NCBI GenBank assembly: GCA_003112755.1
Contig: BFBT01000001.1
Location: 1,488,001 to 1,552,000 of the forward strand
Direction: 5' to 3'
Origin: Lawsonibacter asaccharolyticus
GTDB taxonomy: Bacteria; Bacillota; Clostridia; Oscillospirales; Oscillospiraceae
Length of the DNA stretch: 64,000 nt
Shown: in pieces, positions 42,096 to 49,992 of the stretch
Position numbering within the stretch: the stretch's first letter is position 1
How the letters are laid out: each line of letters opens with the position of its first letter
Position numbers and translations under genes: made by a program
Notes under the pieces: model-generated
Told to the model about the DNA's origin: nothing
Databases searched by the model: none
The model's input: only the letters and a program-made list of their open reading frames with translations

Positions 42096-42980
42096 TCAGG
42101 ACAGATACTGGGGCAGGGCGATGTCCTCCACGACTTGGGCGGGAATCGTGAATTCTGTTATGCCCATATACATGGGGGCGACGGTACCCTCGTCAAAGAC
42201 CAGGACCAGCCGCCCCTCCCCATCGATGTAGAAGGAGGTGTCCGGGTCCAGGGCAGTGAAGTTCAGGTCCCCCACGTCCTCGTCATGGAGCCAGTAGTGG
42301 ATTTGGTCATCGGAGGCCATCTGTTCCGCCATCTGGCGCTGGACCTCTTCGGTGAGGACGGAGAGGCAGTCGCTGTCCGGGCGGAAGAGATCGGACAGGG
42401 TGAGGAGCTCCCCTGTAGCCTTGTCCACGGCGTAGATCTTGACCGACTCATTCCCGCTGGCCATCACCAGGGTCTGGTCGAAGCGCAGGGCAAAAACGGT
42501 CTCATTGTCGGTGGCCACGGTGTAGGTCAGGTCCAGGTCATAGTGGCCCAGCTCCCCCTGAAGGGCGGCTTCATACTGATACTGTTGGATGATGGTGTCG
42601 GTGTACGCCTGGATGGCGGCGCTCAGCGCGTCCCCGCCCCCCTCCACCGAGGGAATGTCGATGTGGGCGGAGGTGTTGCCCCGGTCTTCCTCATAGGTGC
42701 GGAAGGTGAACACACGGGTGATGGCCCCCAGGACGGGCACCTGCTCCATAGCGTGGGCGATGCCGGGGCCGGAATTGGCCAGCAGCACGACGGCCAGCAT
42801 GGCCGCGGCGGCGGACAGGCCGGTACGCCGCAGGAACCGGTCCAGCCGGAGGACCCGGGGCGGCTTCTCCCCGGCCGGCCTGGCCTGCCGGATGGCGGCG
42901 CGGACCCGCTCCTCCAGCTCCGGGGGGACGGGGATGGCGTCATATTCCTGTTTCAGATGATCGAGACGGTCTTGATTCAC
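42096..42980 (-). CDS. Anti-sigma factor, RsiV-like (DUF3298 type)
   Basis: A 294-residue single-pass membrane protein. The cytosolic N-terminus (about 1-50) would bind the sigma factor. The transmembrane helix is about 52-72 (LSAAAAMLAVVLLANSG). The extracellular part (about 80-290) has the DUF4163/DUF3298 layout of RsiV (DIPSVEGGGDALSAAIQAYTD, then LVFDEGTVAPMYMG). RsiV binds lysozyme; whether this homologue does cannot be read. The GTG at 42980 is chosen because AAGGAGG lies 8 bases upstream. It overlaps the 3' end of the sigma gene by 41 bases. Confidence 0.88.
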   Translation of the reverse strand: MNQDRLDHLKQEYDAIPVPPELEERVRAAIRQARPAGEKPPRVLRLDRFLRRTGLSAAAAMLAVVLLANSGPGIAHAMEQVPVLGAITRVFTFRTYEEDRGNTSAHIDIPSVEGGGDALSAAIQAYTDTIIQQYQYEAALQGELGHYDLDLTYTVATDNETVFALRFDQTLVMASGNESVKIYAVDKATGELLTLSDLFRPDSDCLSVLTEEVQRQMAEQMASDDQIHYWLHDEDVGDLNFTALDPDTSFYIDGEGRLVLVFDEGTVAPMYMGITEFTIPAQVVEDIALPQYLS

Positions 42981-43464
42981 GGATAGGGCCTCCTTCAGAG
43001 AGCTCAAGCTTCAGTTTCTTCAGGCTGCGGTACAAAATGGTCTTGACAGTGTTTACGTTCTCTCCGGTGACCTGGGCGATCTCCTGGAGCTTCAGCTCCT
43101 GAAAAAAACGCAGGACTATCACCGTCCGCTCCCGCTCGTCCAGCAGGTCCAGCGCCTGCATCAGATCCGTGTCCTGATAGACATCCTCCTGACCGGTCTC
43201 GGGGATGTGTTCCGCGTCAGCCTGACGGGACCGGGCGCGGAGCACGTCCATGGCCGTATTGACCACGATGCGGCACAGCCAGCCCCGGATGGCAGCGGGC
43301 GAACGCACGTCGGCGGAGCGGGAGATGGCTTTGAAGGCGCTTTCCTGGACCACATCCATGGCATCATCCGGATTTTTAACATAGGTATAGGCCAAGCGAT
43401 ACAGAGATTCGTAGGACGCCAAAAGCTGGGATTCCACCTGCTGCTGCATCGAGGAAGGGCTCAT
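42940..43464 (-). CDS. ECF-type RNA polymerase sigma factor
   Basis: A 174-residue sigma factor. Region 2 is at about 14-75 (YESLYRLAYTYVKNPDDAMDVVQESAFKA and IRGWLCRIVVNTAMDVLR). Region 4 is at about 105-155 (LLDERERTVIVLRFFQELKLQEIAQVTGENVNTVKTILYR). The last 15 residues, basic and Ser-rich, run into the anti-sigma start. The ATG at 43464 has AAAGGAGG just upstream. A promoter of the same class lies before it, so it is autoregulated. Likely a cell-envelope stress response. Confidence 0.94.
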   Translation of the reverse strand: MSPSSMQQQVESQLLASYESLYRLAYTYVKNPDDAMDVVQESAFKAISRSADVRSPAAIRGWLCRIVVNTAMDVLRARSRQADAEHIPETGQEDVYQDTDLMQALDLLDERERTVIVLRFFQELKLQEIAQVTGENVNTVKTILYRSLKKLKLELSEGGPIRESRPSRSSETGI

Positions 43465-43491
43465 GGTGCCTCCTTTCCTCTCCCATCCTAA

Positions 43492-43520
43492 TAGACGGCT
43501 GGATGGAAGAAAAAGTTTCA
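43492..43520 (-). promoter_or_regulatory. ECF-type autoregulatory promoter
   Basis: On the minus strand TGAAAC (43515-43520) followed by T-rich sequence, then 17 bases, then CGTCTA (43492-43497). This is the AAC/CGTC pattern of SigV/SigW-type promoters and lies 27 bases before the sigma ATG. Confidence 0.85.
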
Positions 43521-43555
43521 TGAGAGAAAAATATTGAAGGAAGGCGGGGGGACGG

Positions 43556-44371
43556 TCAGCCCAGCACCTGCCTGAGATTCGCCAGGGCCAGCGCCGCCTG
43601 CTCCTCCCAATGCTCCGGGGCATCCACCTTGGACTCGACGCTCACCCCGCCGGCATATCCGATCTGCCGAAGGACCCCGGCGTATTCAGGCAGCATGGGC
43701 TCCAGGGATAGGTCAGTGGGGTAGCGGCGGCCTTCCAGCTGGGAGATGTGGGTGTGGACCAACAGCTCTCTCCCTCCGTCCAGCAGGACAGAGGGGGAGT
43801 CCCCCTCGAACCGTAGGTGGTAGTAGTCGCACAGGACCCGGACATTGGGGTGGTCCACCGTGCGGGCCATCCGTACCCCGTCGGAGAAGTGGTTGAGCAT
43901 GTTGGTCTCGCCCCGGTTGATGGGCTCGATGGCAATGACCACCTGATATGGGGCGGCCTCCTCCCCCGCAAGGGACAGAAATTCGGCGATCTGGCCAAAG
44001 GCCGCCTCCCGGGAGTAGTGCTCGGGGCAGCTGCGGGACCAGGGACTGCCGAAGACCGCGAAGGAGATGCCCAGCCGGGCCGCCCGCTCCAGGGCCCGCC
44101 GGAGGTAGTCGGTCAGCTCCGCTCTGGAGGTAATGTCGGAGCCGGTGATCTGAAAGCGGGCGGGCATAAAGTCGTTGCAGGCGCGGCAGGGGAGGTCCAG
44201 CTCCTCCAGCACCGTTCGGGCATCCCGGAACTCCTGCTCGCTGAGCTGGGCCAGCTCGTTCAGGGGCAGCTCAATGTAGTCGTAGCCCAGCCGCTTCAGG
44301 CGTCCGGCGTATTCCAAACCGATCCGGTCCAGTGTTTTGGGGAGCAGATTGACACAGCAGCCGTAGAGCAT
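43556..44371 (-). CDS. Sugar phosphate isomerase/epimerase-like TIM-barrel protein
   Basis: A 271-residue AP-endonuclease-2/xylose-isomerase-like barrel (PF01261). Metal-ligand candidates are the Glu in VVIAIEPINRGETNML, the Asp and His in VLCDYYHLRFEGD, His in LLVHTHISQLEGRR and the Glu in GGVSVESKVDAPEHW. This layout resembles tagatose epimerase and hydroxypyruvate isomerase relatives. The substrate is not clear. AAAGGAGG lies 7 bases before the ATG. Monocistronic, divergent from spoVAF. Confidence 0.85.
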   Translation of the reverse strand: MLYGCCVNLLPKTLDRIGLEYAGRLKRLGYDYIELPLNELAQLSEQEFRDARTVLEELDLPCRACNDFMPARFQITGSDITSRAELTDYLRRALERAARLGISFAVFGSPWSRSCPEHYSREAAFGQIAEFLSLAGEEAAPYQVVIAIEPINRGETNMLNHFSDGVRMARTVDHPNVRVLCDYYHLRFEGDSPSVLLDGGRELLVHTHISQLEGRRYPTDLSLEPMLPEYAGVLRQIGYAGGVSVESKVDAPEHWEEQAALALANLRQVLG

Positions 44372-44443
44372 AGGGGGGCCTCCTTTGAGTCCTTTTGTTC
44401 ATCCTAGCATGGGGAAAAGGGCGTGTCAAGCATGCGGCGGAGG

Positions 44444-44472
44444 GTATATCCCGGCCCGTTCCGCGGATACTA
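44444..44472 (+). promoter_or_regulatory. Candidate forespore (sigma G/F-like) promoter
   Basis: GTATA (44444-44448), then 17 bases, then GATACTA (44466-44472), resembling the sigma-G pattern GHATR and CATNHTA with one mismatch in the -10. It lies 28 bases before the spoVAF ATG. The evidence is motif similarity and gene content only. Confidence 0.4.
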
Positions 44473-44499
44473 ATCAAAAAATGGATGGAGGAGAGGGAT

Positions 44500-45918
44500 A
44501 TGGCGGTGGAGCGGGACATCACCTGGAACATCAGGCATTTCCAAGGGGCTTTGCGGTGCGACCGGAATTTCGATGTGGTCTACCGGGTGTTTCGGATCTG
44601 CGGGCGGGAGGCCTGCATGTTTTTTGTAGACGGCTTTGCCAAGGACGAGATCATGGAGAAGCTGCTGGAATTTTTCTATGGGATACAGGACGAGGACCTG
44701 CTCCGGGATGCCCATACTTTCTCAAAGTCGTGTGTCCCCTACTGCGAGGTGGCCATCAGCGGGGAGGAGGACACCATCGTGGGGCAGATCTTGTCTGGAG
44801 TATGGGCGGTGTTCGTGGATGGAATGGACCAGTGCGTGCTGATCGACCAGCGCACCTATCCCCAGCGGACCACCTCGGAGCCGGACCAGGACAAGTCCTT
44901 TCGGGGGAGCCGGGACGGCTTTGTGGAGACTATGGTCTTCAACGCGGCGCTGATCCGCCGCCGCATCCGCTCGCCCCGGCTGTGCGTGGAGCACCTGGAG
45001 GTGGGGGAGACCTCCAGGACCGACGTGGCGGTGTGTTATTTTGAGGGCCGGGCGGACCCGGAGCTGGTCAACACGGTGCGGGAGCGCATCGCCCAGGCCA
45101 GGGTGGACGCTTTGACCATGAATCAGGAGAGCCTGGCAGAGCTGCTGGTCCGGAAGCGGTGGTACAATCCCTTCCCCAAGTTCAAGTTCACGGAACGGCC
45201 GGACGCGGCGGCGGCCCAGATCCTGGAAGGGGATGTGGTGGTGCTGGTGGACAATTCCCCCGCCGCCATCATCCTGCCTACCACCCTCTTCGACGTGATG
45301 GAGGAGGCGAATGACTACTACTTCCCGCCCATCACCGGCTCCTACCTGCGGCTGGTCCGGTTTTTTACCACCTTTCTCACTACCTTCCTTACCCCGGTGT
45401 GGCTCCTGCTGATCCAGGAGCCGGAACGGGTCCCCGGGTGGCTGGAGTTTATTCTGATGGAGGAGCCGGCGCAGGTGCCCCCTCTCCTCCAGCTGCTGAT
45501 CCTGGAGCTGGCCATCGACGGGCTGAAGCTGGCCGCCCTCAATACGCCCAACATCCTGACCACCTCCTTCTCCATGATCGGAGCCATCATCCTGGGGGAC
45601 TTCGCGGTCCAGTCCGGCTGGTTTTCCGCCGAAGTGATGCTGTATATGGCGGTGGTGGCCATCGCCAACTATAACCAGCCCAATCTGGAACTGGGCTATG
45701 CGCTGAAGTTCATGCGCCTGATCCTGCTGGTGGCTACCGGACTTCTGGGCCTGTGGGGCTTTGTGGGAGGTGCGGCGTTGCTGTTTTTGGTGCTGGTGTC
45801 CAACCGGACCATCTCAGGGCAGTGCTACCTCTATCCTCTGGTCCCCTTCAACGGCGGGGAATTGAAGAAAAAGCTGCTGCGGATAGGGAGCGGCCCTCCC
45901 GAAAGAAAGGGCGCCTGA
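44500..45918 (+). CDS. spoVAF: SpoVAF/GerA-family spore germination protein
   Basis: A 472-residue membrane protein of the GerA family. The N-terminus FDVVYRVFRICGREACMFFVDGFAKDEIMEKLL matches SpoVAF better than GerAA. The soluble part (about 1-260) has RPDAAAAQILEGDVVVLVDNSP, and five membrane helices lie at about 285-450. In spore formers it forms part of the germination machinery in the spore inner membrane, linked to dipicolinate release. It normally follows spoVAEA; here it stands alone. The ATG at 44500 has GGAGGAGAGGG upstream. Confidence 0.9.
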   Translation: MAVERDITWNIRHFQGALRCDRNFDVVYRVFRICGREACMFFVDGFAKDEIMEKLLEFFYGIQDEDLLRDAHTFSKSCVPYCEVAISGEEDTIVGQILSGVWAVFVDGMDQCVLIDQRTYPQRTTSEPDQDKSFRGSRDGFVETMVFNAALIRRRIRSPRLCVEHLEVGETSRTDVAVCYFEGRADPELVNTVRERIAQARVDALTMNQESLAELLVRKRWYNPFPKFKFTERPDAAAAQILEGDVVVLVDNSPAAIILPTTLFDVMEEANDYYFPPITGSYLRLVRFFTTFLTTFLTPVWLLLIQEPERVPGWLEFILMEEPAQVPPLLQLLILELAIDGLKLAALNTPNILTTSFSMIGAIILGDFAVQSGWFSAEVMLYMAVVAIANYNQPNLELGYALKFMRLILLVATGLLGLWGFVGGAALLFLVLVSNRTISGQCYLYPLVPFNGGELKKKLLRIGSGPPERKGA

Positions 45919-45961
45919 CAGCCGGGAGGAGCCGCATGCCTCCCTGCTGGAAGAGAAAGCG

Positions 45962-46006
45962 GGACCGGTCGGGCCCCTGTGTCACAGGGGCCCGACCGGT
46001 CCTTTT
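45962..46006 (+). terminator. Terminator after spoVAF
   Basis: A 20-base perfect inverted repeat (45962-45981 with 45983-46002) followed by TTTTG. The left and right arms also serve as an end for ptsI on the minus strand. Confidence 0.85.
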
Positions 46007-46034
46007 GTTCGGATGGGAGAGGGCCTGGCTCGGC

Positions 46035-47687
46035 TCAGGACATCAGCAGGTCGAGGGTGCAGCGGTTTGCGATGCTCTTGTGCAGGGCGGCGCGCAGGGG
46101 GAGCACGGCGGAGGGGGCGACGCTGAGCTCGTCGATGCCGATGGCCAGGAAGGTGGGCAGCAGATCCGGGTCGGCCCCCAGCTCCCCGCAGATCCCGATC
46201 CAGATGCCCGCCTCGTGGGCGGCGTCGGCGGCCATTTTCAGAGCCCGGAGCACTGCGGGGTGGTGAGGATCGAAAAACTTGCCCAGGTCGCTGCGTTGTC
46301 GGTCACAGGCCAGCGTGTACTGAGTCAGGTCGTTGGTGCCCACGGAAAAGAAGTCCACCAGCCGGGCCAGCTCAGGCGCCATGAACACGGCGGCGGGAGT
46401 CTCGATCATGATGCCGATCTCGGTGTCCGGGTTGAAGGGGATCTCTTCGGCGGTGAGCTCATCCATCACCCGCTGGCAGGCCCGGCGGCACTCCTTCACC
46501 TCCCACACGCTGGCGATCATGGGGAACATGATGGCGATCTTACCGCAGGCGCTGGCCCGGTACAGCGCCCGCAGCTGGGTGCGGAACACCTCGGGATGGT
46601 TGAGACAGATGCGGATGGCCCGCAGGCCCAGGGCTGGGTTCTCCTCCCTGTTCAGATGGAAACGGCCCGCCTGCTTATCCGCCCCGATGTCCAAGGTGCG
46701 CACGATGACCCGCTTGCCCTTCATGGCCAAGGCCACTCGCTTGTAGGCCTGGAACTGGTCCTCCTCGGAGGGGCAGCCGCCGGCGGCCAGATAGAGGAAC
46801 TCCGAGCGAAACAGGCCGATGCCCTGGCCGTCATTGGCCAGCACCGCATCCACGTCCTCCAGAGAGCCGATGTTGCAGCAGAGCTTGATCTTCCGGCCAT
46901 CCAGAGTCACATCCTCTCTGCCCGCCATGCTGCGCATCAGCGCCCGGCGCTGGGCCTGCTGCTCCTGGCGGGCCTTCAGGCTCTGGAGGGTCTCCTGGTC
47001 CGGGTCGAAGATCACCTGGCCGGTCTCCCCCACGATGTAGGCCTGTTTGCCGTGGTAGCTCTCGTTAAAGCTGGCCCCCAGGCCGCAGACCGCGGGGATG
47101 CCCATAGTGCGGGCCAGGATGGCGGTGTGGCTGTTCCCGGAGCCGCCCTGGGTGGCGATGGCCAGGATCTTGCTCTTGTCCAGCTGGATGGTCTCGGAGG
47201 GGGCCAGGTCGGCGGCGGCCAGGATCACCGGCACATGGGAGTCGATGCCCCCCTCCACCACGCCCATCAGGTTGTTCAAAATGCGCCCGGTGACGTCCTT
47301 GACGTCGCCGGCGCGGGCCTGCATATAGGGGTCGTCCATGGCCGCCAGCATGGCGGAAAACTGCTCCCCGGCCTGGTCCACGGCGTACTCGGCGCAGTAC
47401 CCCTCGGCCAGCAGCTCCTCCATGGCGCCGGTATAGTCCTCGTCCTCTAAAAACATGGCGTGGGTCTCAAACAGCTGGGCGGCACTGTCCCCCGCCTGCG
47501 CCCGGGCCAGTTCGGCCATCTGTCCCAGCTGCTGGGCCGTCTGCTCCATGGCACGGTCCAGCCGCTCCTCCTGGAACCGGGGGTCGTCGGCTTTGTCGGG
47601 CTGAATGAGCGTCTGGCTGCGGCGGCAAAAATAGATGGGGCCGTGCTCTACACCTTTGGAAACCCCTTGCCCCTGCAAAATCTTCAT
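46035..47687 (-). CDS. ptsI: PTS enzyme I
   Basis: A 550-residue phosphoenolpyruvate-protein phosphotransferase that passes phosphate from PEP to HPr. The phosphohistidine is His187 in GGSGNSHTAILAR. The PEP-binding TIM barrel follows with DIGADKQ, NPALGLRAIR, and the C-terminal catalytic Cys in GICGELGADPDL. The length is normal. The ATG at 47687 has AGAGGAA upstream. It lies downstream of ptsH across an attenuator hairpin. No EII permease is in the window. Confidence 0.96.
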   Translation of the reverse strand: MKILQGQGVSKGVEHGPIYFCRRSQTLIQPDKADDPRFQEERLDRAMEQTAQQLGQMAELARAQAGDSAAQLFETHAMFLEDEDYTGAMEELLAEGYCAEYAVDQAGEQFSAMLAAMDDPYMQARAGDVKDVTGRILNNLMGVVEGGIDSHVPVILAAADLAPSETIQLDKSKILAIATQGGSGNSHTAILARTMGIPAVCGLGASFNESYHGKQAYIVGETGQVIFDPDQETLQSLKARQEQQAQRRALMRSMAGREDVTLDGRKIKLCCNIGSLEDVDAVLANDGQGIGLFRSEFLYLAAGGCPSEEDQFQAYKRVALAMKGKRVIVRTLDIGADKQAGRFHLNREENPALGLRAIRICLNHPEVFRTQLRALYRASACGKIAIMFPMIASVWEVKECRRACQRVMDELTAEEIPFNPDTEIGIMIETPAAVFMAPELARLVDFFSVGTNDLTQYTLACDRQRSDLGKFFDPHHPAVLRALKMAADAAHEAGIWIGICGELGADPDLLPTFLAIGIDELSVAPSAVLPLRAALHKSIANRCTLDLLMS

Positions 47688-47703
47688 GTCGTTTCCTCTT
47701 TTC

Positions 47704-47741
47704 AAAAAGCCCCGTGTCAAACGGACCGTGGGCACGGGGCT
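47704..47741 (-). terminator. Attenuator hairpin between ptsH and ptsI
   Basis: On the minus strand AGCCCCGTG (47733-47741) pairs with CACGGGGCT (47708-47716), followed by TTTTTG. It has the form of an intrinsic terminator in mid-operon and should make ptsH more abundant than ptsI. Confidence 0.75.
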
Positions 47742-47744
47742 CGC

Positions 47745-48005
47745 TTATAGATTTTCCTTAAAAAGCTGTTCCATGGCGGAGATGGCGCTGTCCTCGTCCG
47801 GCCCCTCGGCGGTGACGGTGACGGTGTCGCCTCCCTTGACCCCCAGGCCCATCAGCTTCATCAGCTGGGTGCTCTTGACGGTCTTGTCACCCTTGGTGAC
47901 GGAGATCTCGGTACCGGAGAAGGCCTTGGCTGTCTTGACCAGCAGGCCGGCGGGACGGGCGTGGATGCCTACAGGATCGACGATGGTATAGGTAAAAGAT
48001 TTCAT
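47745..48005 (-). CDS. ptsH: HPr phosphocarrier protein lacking canonical Ser46 context
   Basis: An 86-residue HPr. The phosphorylated His15 is present in VGIHARPAG. The regulatory Ser46 context of Gram-positive HPr (KSIMG) is replaced: aligning against Bacillus HPr places Gln47 where the Ser would be (KSTQLMKLMGLGV). A Ser and Thr stand one and two residues earlier, so a shifted site is possible. In Bacillus, Ser46 phosphorylation drives CcpA catabolite control. AAGGAG lies upstream of the ATG. Confidence 0.94.
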   Translation of the reverse strand: MKSFTYTIVDPVGIHARPAGLLVKTAKAFSGTEISVTKGDKTVKSTQLMKLMGLGVKGGDTVTVTAEGPDEDSAISAMEQLFKENL

Positions 48006-48027
48006 GACAGAGACTCCTTTTTATGAT

Positions 48028-48282
48028 TCAGACCCTTGACCGGCAAAGCGGATCCATAGGGGCGCAGCGCCCGGCTCCAGCTGGAACGGCGGTTGGCGCA
48101 GATGGAAAGCTGCACTCGTCCCCCTCCAGGGAGACCTGCTCCTTGACATATATCTCCTCATAGACGCGCTGCTGACAGTGATACACATTGAGCACGTCAG
48201 ATCCGCTTTCGGGGTGATTCTGCCGGATGGACCAGAGCCTTCCCGCTGCGGTGGCGTCGGTCACAAATATGAGCCGCAGCAT
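48028..48282 (-). CDS. Possible small orphan protein, 84 residues
   Basis: An open frame of 84 residues in line with the next two genes, 27 bases after the stop of the upstream gene. The first 55 residues look protein-like (FVTDATAAGRLWSIRQNH and VYHCQQRVYEEIYVKEQ), the last 30 are Pro/Ala/Cys-rich and could be read-through into the ptsH promoter area. The ribosome site is weak. Could be real, a remnant, or coincidental. Confidence 0.4.
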   Translation of the reverse strand: MLRLIFVTDATAAGRLWSIRQNHPESGSDVLNVYHCQQRVYEEIYVKEQVSLEGDECSFPSAPTAVPAGAGRCAPMDPLCRSRV

Positions 48283-48309
48283 GCTGTTCTGACTCTCTTC
48301 TGCAGGACA

Positions 48310-48864
48310 TTACGTTTTCAGGAACTCCCTTTCGATGTGTGAGATGGCACCATCCGCGGTCTCTTTGCCCAGCAGCACGCAGTAGATCGGGAGAGCCAGC
48401 CGATCCAGCAGTTCCGGGCAGCATATCGTGATATAGTCCAATGTCTCCAGCGGAGCAAGGCCGAAGAAGTCATAGGGGATGATGGTGGTGATCGTAATGT
48501 CAAAGCAGCCGTCAGCTGTCAGATAGATCCGCGGTGTGTAGAGGATGTGCGGGCTGTACAGCATATATCCGCTGCCGCGGCAGGATGGAAAGACCCGGGC
48601 ATTGATAAAATTCAGAAGGCGGAGAAGAGCGTCGATATGTCTGCTTTTCCGGCATAGTTCTGCACCCAGGGAGGAGTAGTAGCACCTTGCCTCCATTGTG
48701 TCCTCGTAGAACCAGATACAGGACTCGATGCGGTGATCCGGGGCATACACCGCGTTGAATCCCATGGTGATCTGCATCTGACCGCTGTCAAAGCCTGCGC
48801 TGTGCCTAACACGGGAAGATCTGAGGCGGCCAGTCAGGACCCGGATGGCTTCCTGTCTTTTCAA
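48310..48864 (-). CDS. Orphan protein with TTG start, 184 residues
   Basis: I do not recognise the family with confidence. The start is most likely the TTG at 48864, with AAGGAGG 9 bases upstream; a GTG at 48903 has no ribosome site. The pattern IDALLRLLNFINARVF followed by a beta-rich half with YLTADGCFDITITTIIPYDFFG loosely recalls YbjN-type regulators. Rich in Cys and Tyr compared with its neighbours. It follows the 178-residue gene by 28 bases. Confidence 0.7.
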   Translation of the reverse strand: MKRQEAIRVLTGRLRSSRVRHSAGFDSGQMQITMGFNAVYAPDHRIESCIWFYEDTMEARCYYSSLGAELCRKSRHIDALLRLLNFINARVFPSCRGSGYMLYSPHILYTPRIYLTADGCFDITITTIIPYDFFGLAPLETLDYITICCPELLDRLALPIYCVLLGKETADGAISHIEREFLKT

Positions 48865-48892
48865 ACCAGTGTACCTCCTTGCACCAAAGGCA

Positions 48893-49429
48893 TTACTGTT
48901 CACTCTGTTTCGGCGGCGGGCAGATCATGGCGGCGTCTATGGCCAGCCGCTTCATCGCCTCCACCGCGGCCTTTTTCTTTCTGCTGGCGGCCGACCCGTC
49001 TTTCCGTTCCAGCAGATAGTCCACCAGTGCCTTCACCAGCTCCGCGTCTGATATCGCCGCTGCCTCCGGGGCACCGCCGCGGTCATCGGGGCGCTCCGCG
49101 TGGAGTACGCGGAAGAGCTGGCCTCCTGGTGTGACGCGGCCTTCGAAGGAGGGGGTTTTGACCAGGATGGCAGTCAGCGCCCGCAGGCCGCGGCCCGGGG
49201 TGGTCAGCATCTGGGTGGAGGAGAGCCTGATCTTGATGTGGTTCTTTCCCATTTCCAGCAGACTGATATGTTTGGGGTTGTTCATGTAGATGGATCTTTC
49301 ATTATAGGAATTGATCCCGTTCTCCAGAGTGCGCCGGTCCTCAGCGGAAAATTCCGGACCCGGGAGAGCCAGGCTCAAAGTCAGGTCATAATGGTACGCA
49401 AAGCGGGTGGAAAGTGTCTCGCCGTTCAT
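48893..49429 (-). CDS. Orphan protein, 178 residues
   Basis: I do not recognise the family. The protein has an N-terminal beta-like region (FAYHYDLTLSLALPGPEF), an Asn/Ile-rich middle (NNPKHISLLEMGKNHIKIRLS), and a Lys-rich, cytosolic C-terminal helix (RKKKAAVEAMKRLAIDAAM). No signal peptide or membrane segment. The ATG at 49429 has GAGGGGGC upstream. It is the first of three co-oriented genes lying between the tRNA pair and the pts genes, in a patch with locally lower GC, which may mean acquisition. Confidence 0.7.
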   Translation of the reverse strand: MNGETLSTRFAYHYDLTLSLALPGPEFSAEDRRTLENGINSYNERSIYMNNPKHISLLEMGKNHIKIRLSSTQMLTTPGRGLRALTAILVKTPSFEGRVTPGGQLFRVLHAERPDDRGGAPEAAAISDAELVKALVDYLLERKDGSAASRKKKAAVEAMKRLAIDAAMICPPPKQSEQ

Positions 49430-49586
49430 TATCCAGCTGCCCCCTCGTTCAAAAAATTTGGGCCTTAAATGCTTTGACCATATGATAGCACAGCCAGTCG
49501 AGAAAATCAACTGTTAGCTTAAAACAGTTATTTACAAAGTTGCGGCGTTGCGGAGAAAATCTTGTTTTGCGGCGTGTTGCAGACAA

Positions 49587-49624
49587 CAGAAAAACCGTTG
49601 AAACCTTGTGGTTTCAACGGTTTT
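49587..49624 (-). terminator. Terminator of the tRNA-Val/tRNA-Ala transcript
   Basis: A perfect 15-bp stem (49591-49605 with 49610-49624) with loop ACAA; on the minus strand its distal arm ends in a T run and CTGTT. Confidence 0.85.
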
Positions 49625-49643
49625 CTGCACCCTCTTGGGTGTT

Positions 49644-49719
<76 letters not shown>

Positions 49720-49742
49720 ACGACACAATATCAAGTTTTAAA

Positions 49743-49818
49743 TGGTGGACGATACAGGACTTGAACCTGTGACCTCCCGCACGTCAAGCGGATGCTCTAC
49801 CAGCTGAGCTAATCGTCC
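49743..49818 (-). tRNA. tRNA-Val (GAC)
   Basis: A 76-base cloverleaf with encoded CCA. Acceptor GGACGAT/ATCGTCC is perfect. The anticodon loop TTGACGT gives GAC. The T arm has GGTTCAAGTCC. The gene lies upstream of tRNA-Ala in one transcript. Confidence 0.95.
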
Positions 49819-49832
49819 GAACAGCATGGACT

Positions 49833-49861
49833 ATTATATATGCCGCTGGGTGGAATGTCAA
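49833..49861 (-). promoter_or_regulatory. Promoter of the tRNA-Val/Ala operon
   Basis: On the minus strand TTGACA (49856-49861) and TATAAT (49833-49838), both perfect, lie 17 bases apart and 15 bases before tRNA-Val. Confidence 0.93.
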
Positions 49862-49992
49862 GTGCTTTTTCTCGATTTCCGGAGAAAAATATGAAAAAGG
49901 GAAATGCGAAAATTTCCAAATTTTTCGTGAAAAAAGCAAAAAGATGTGTTACACTGAAAGCATAGATCTTGATACCTGTGAGGAGGATTTCT

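Noticed and set aside
48197..48424. A further 75-residue frame between the orphan genes
   Set aside because: Overlaps two better candidates in another frame and has no ribosome site.
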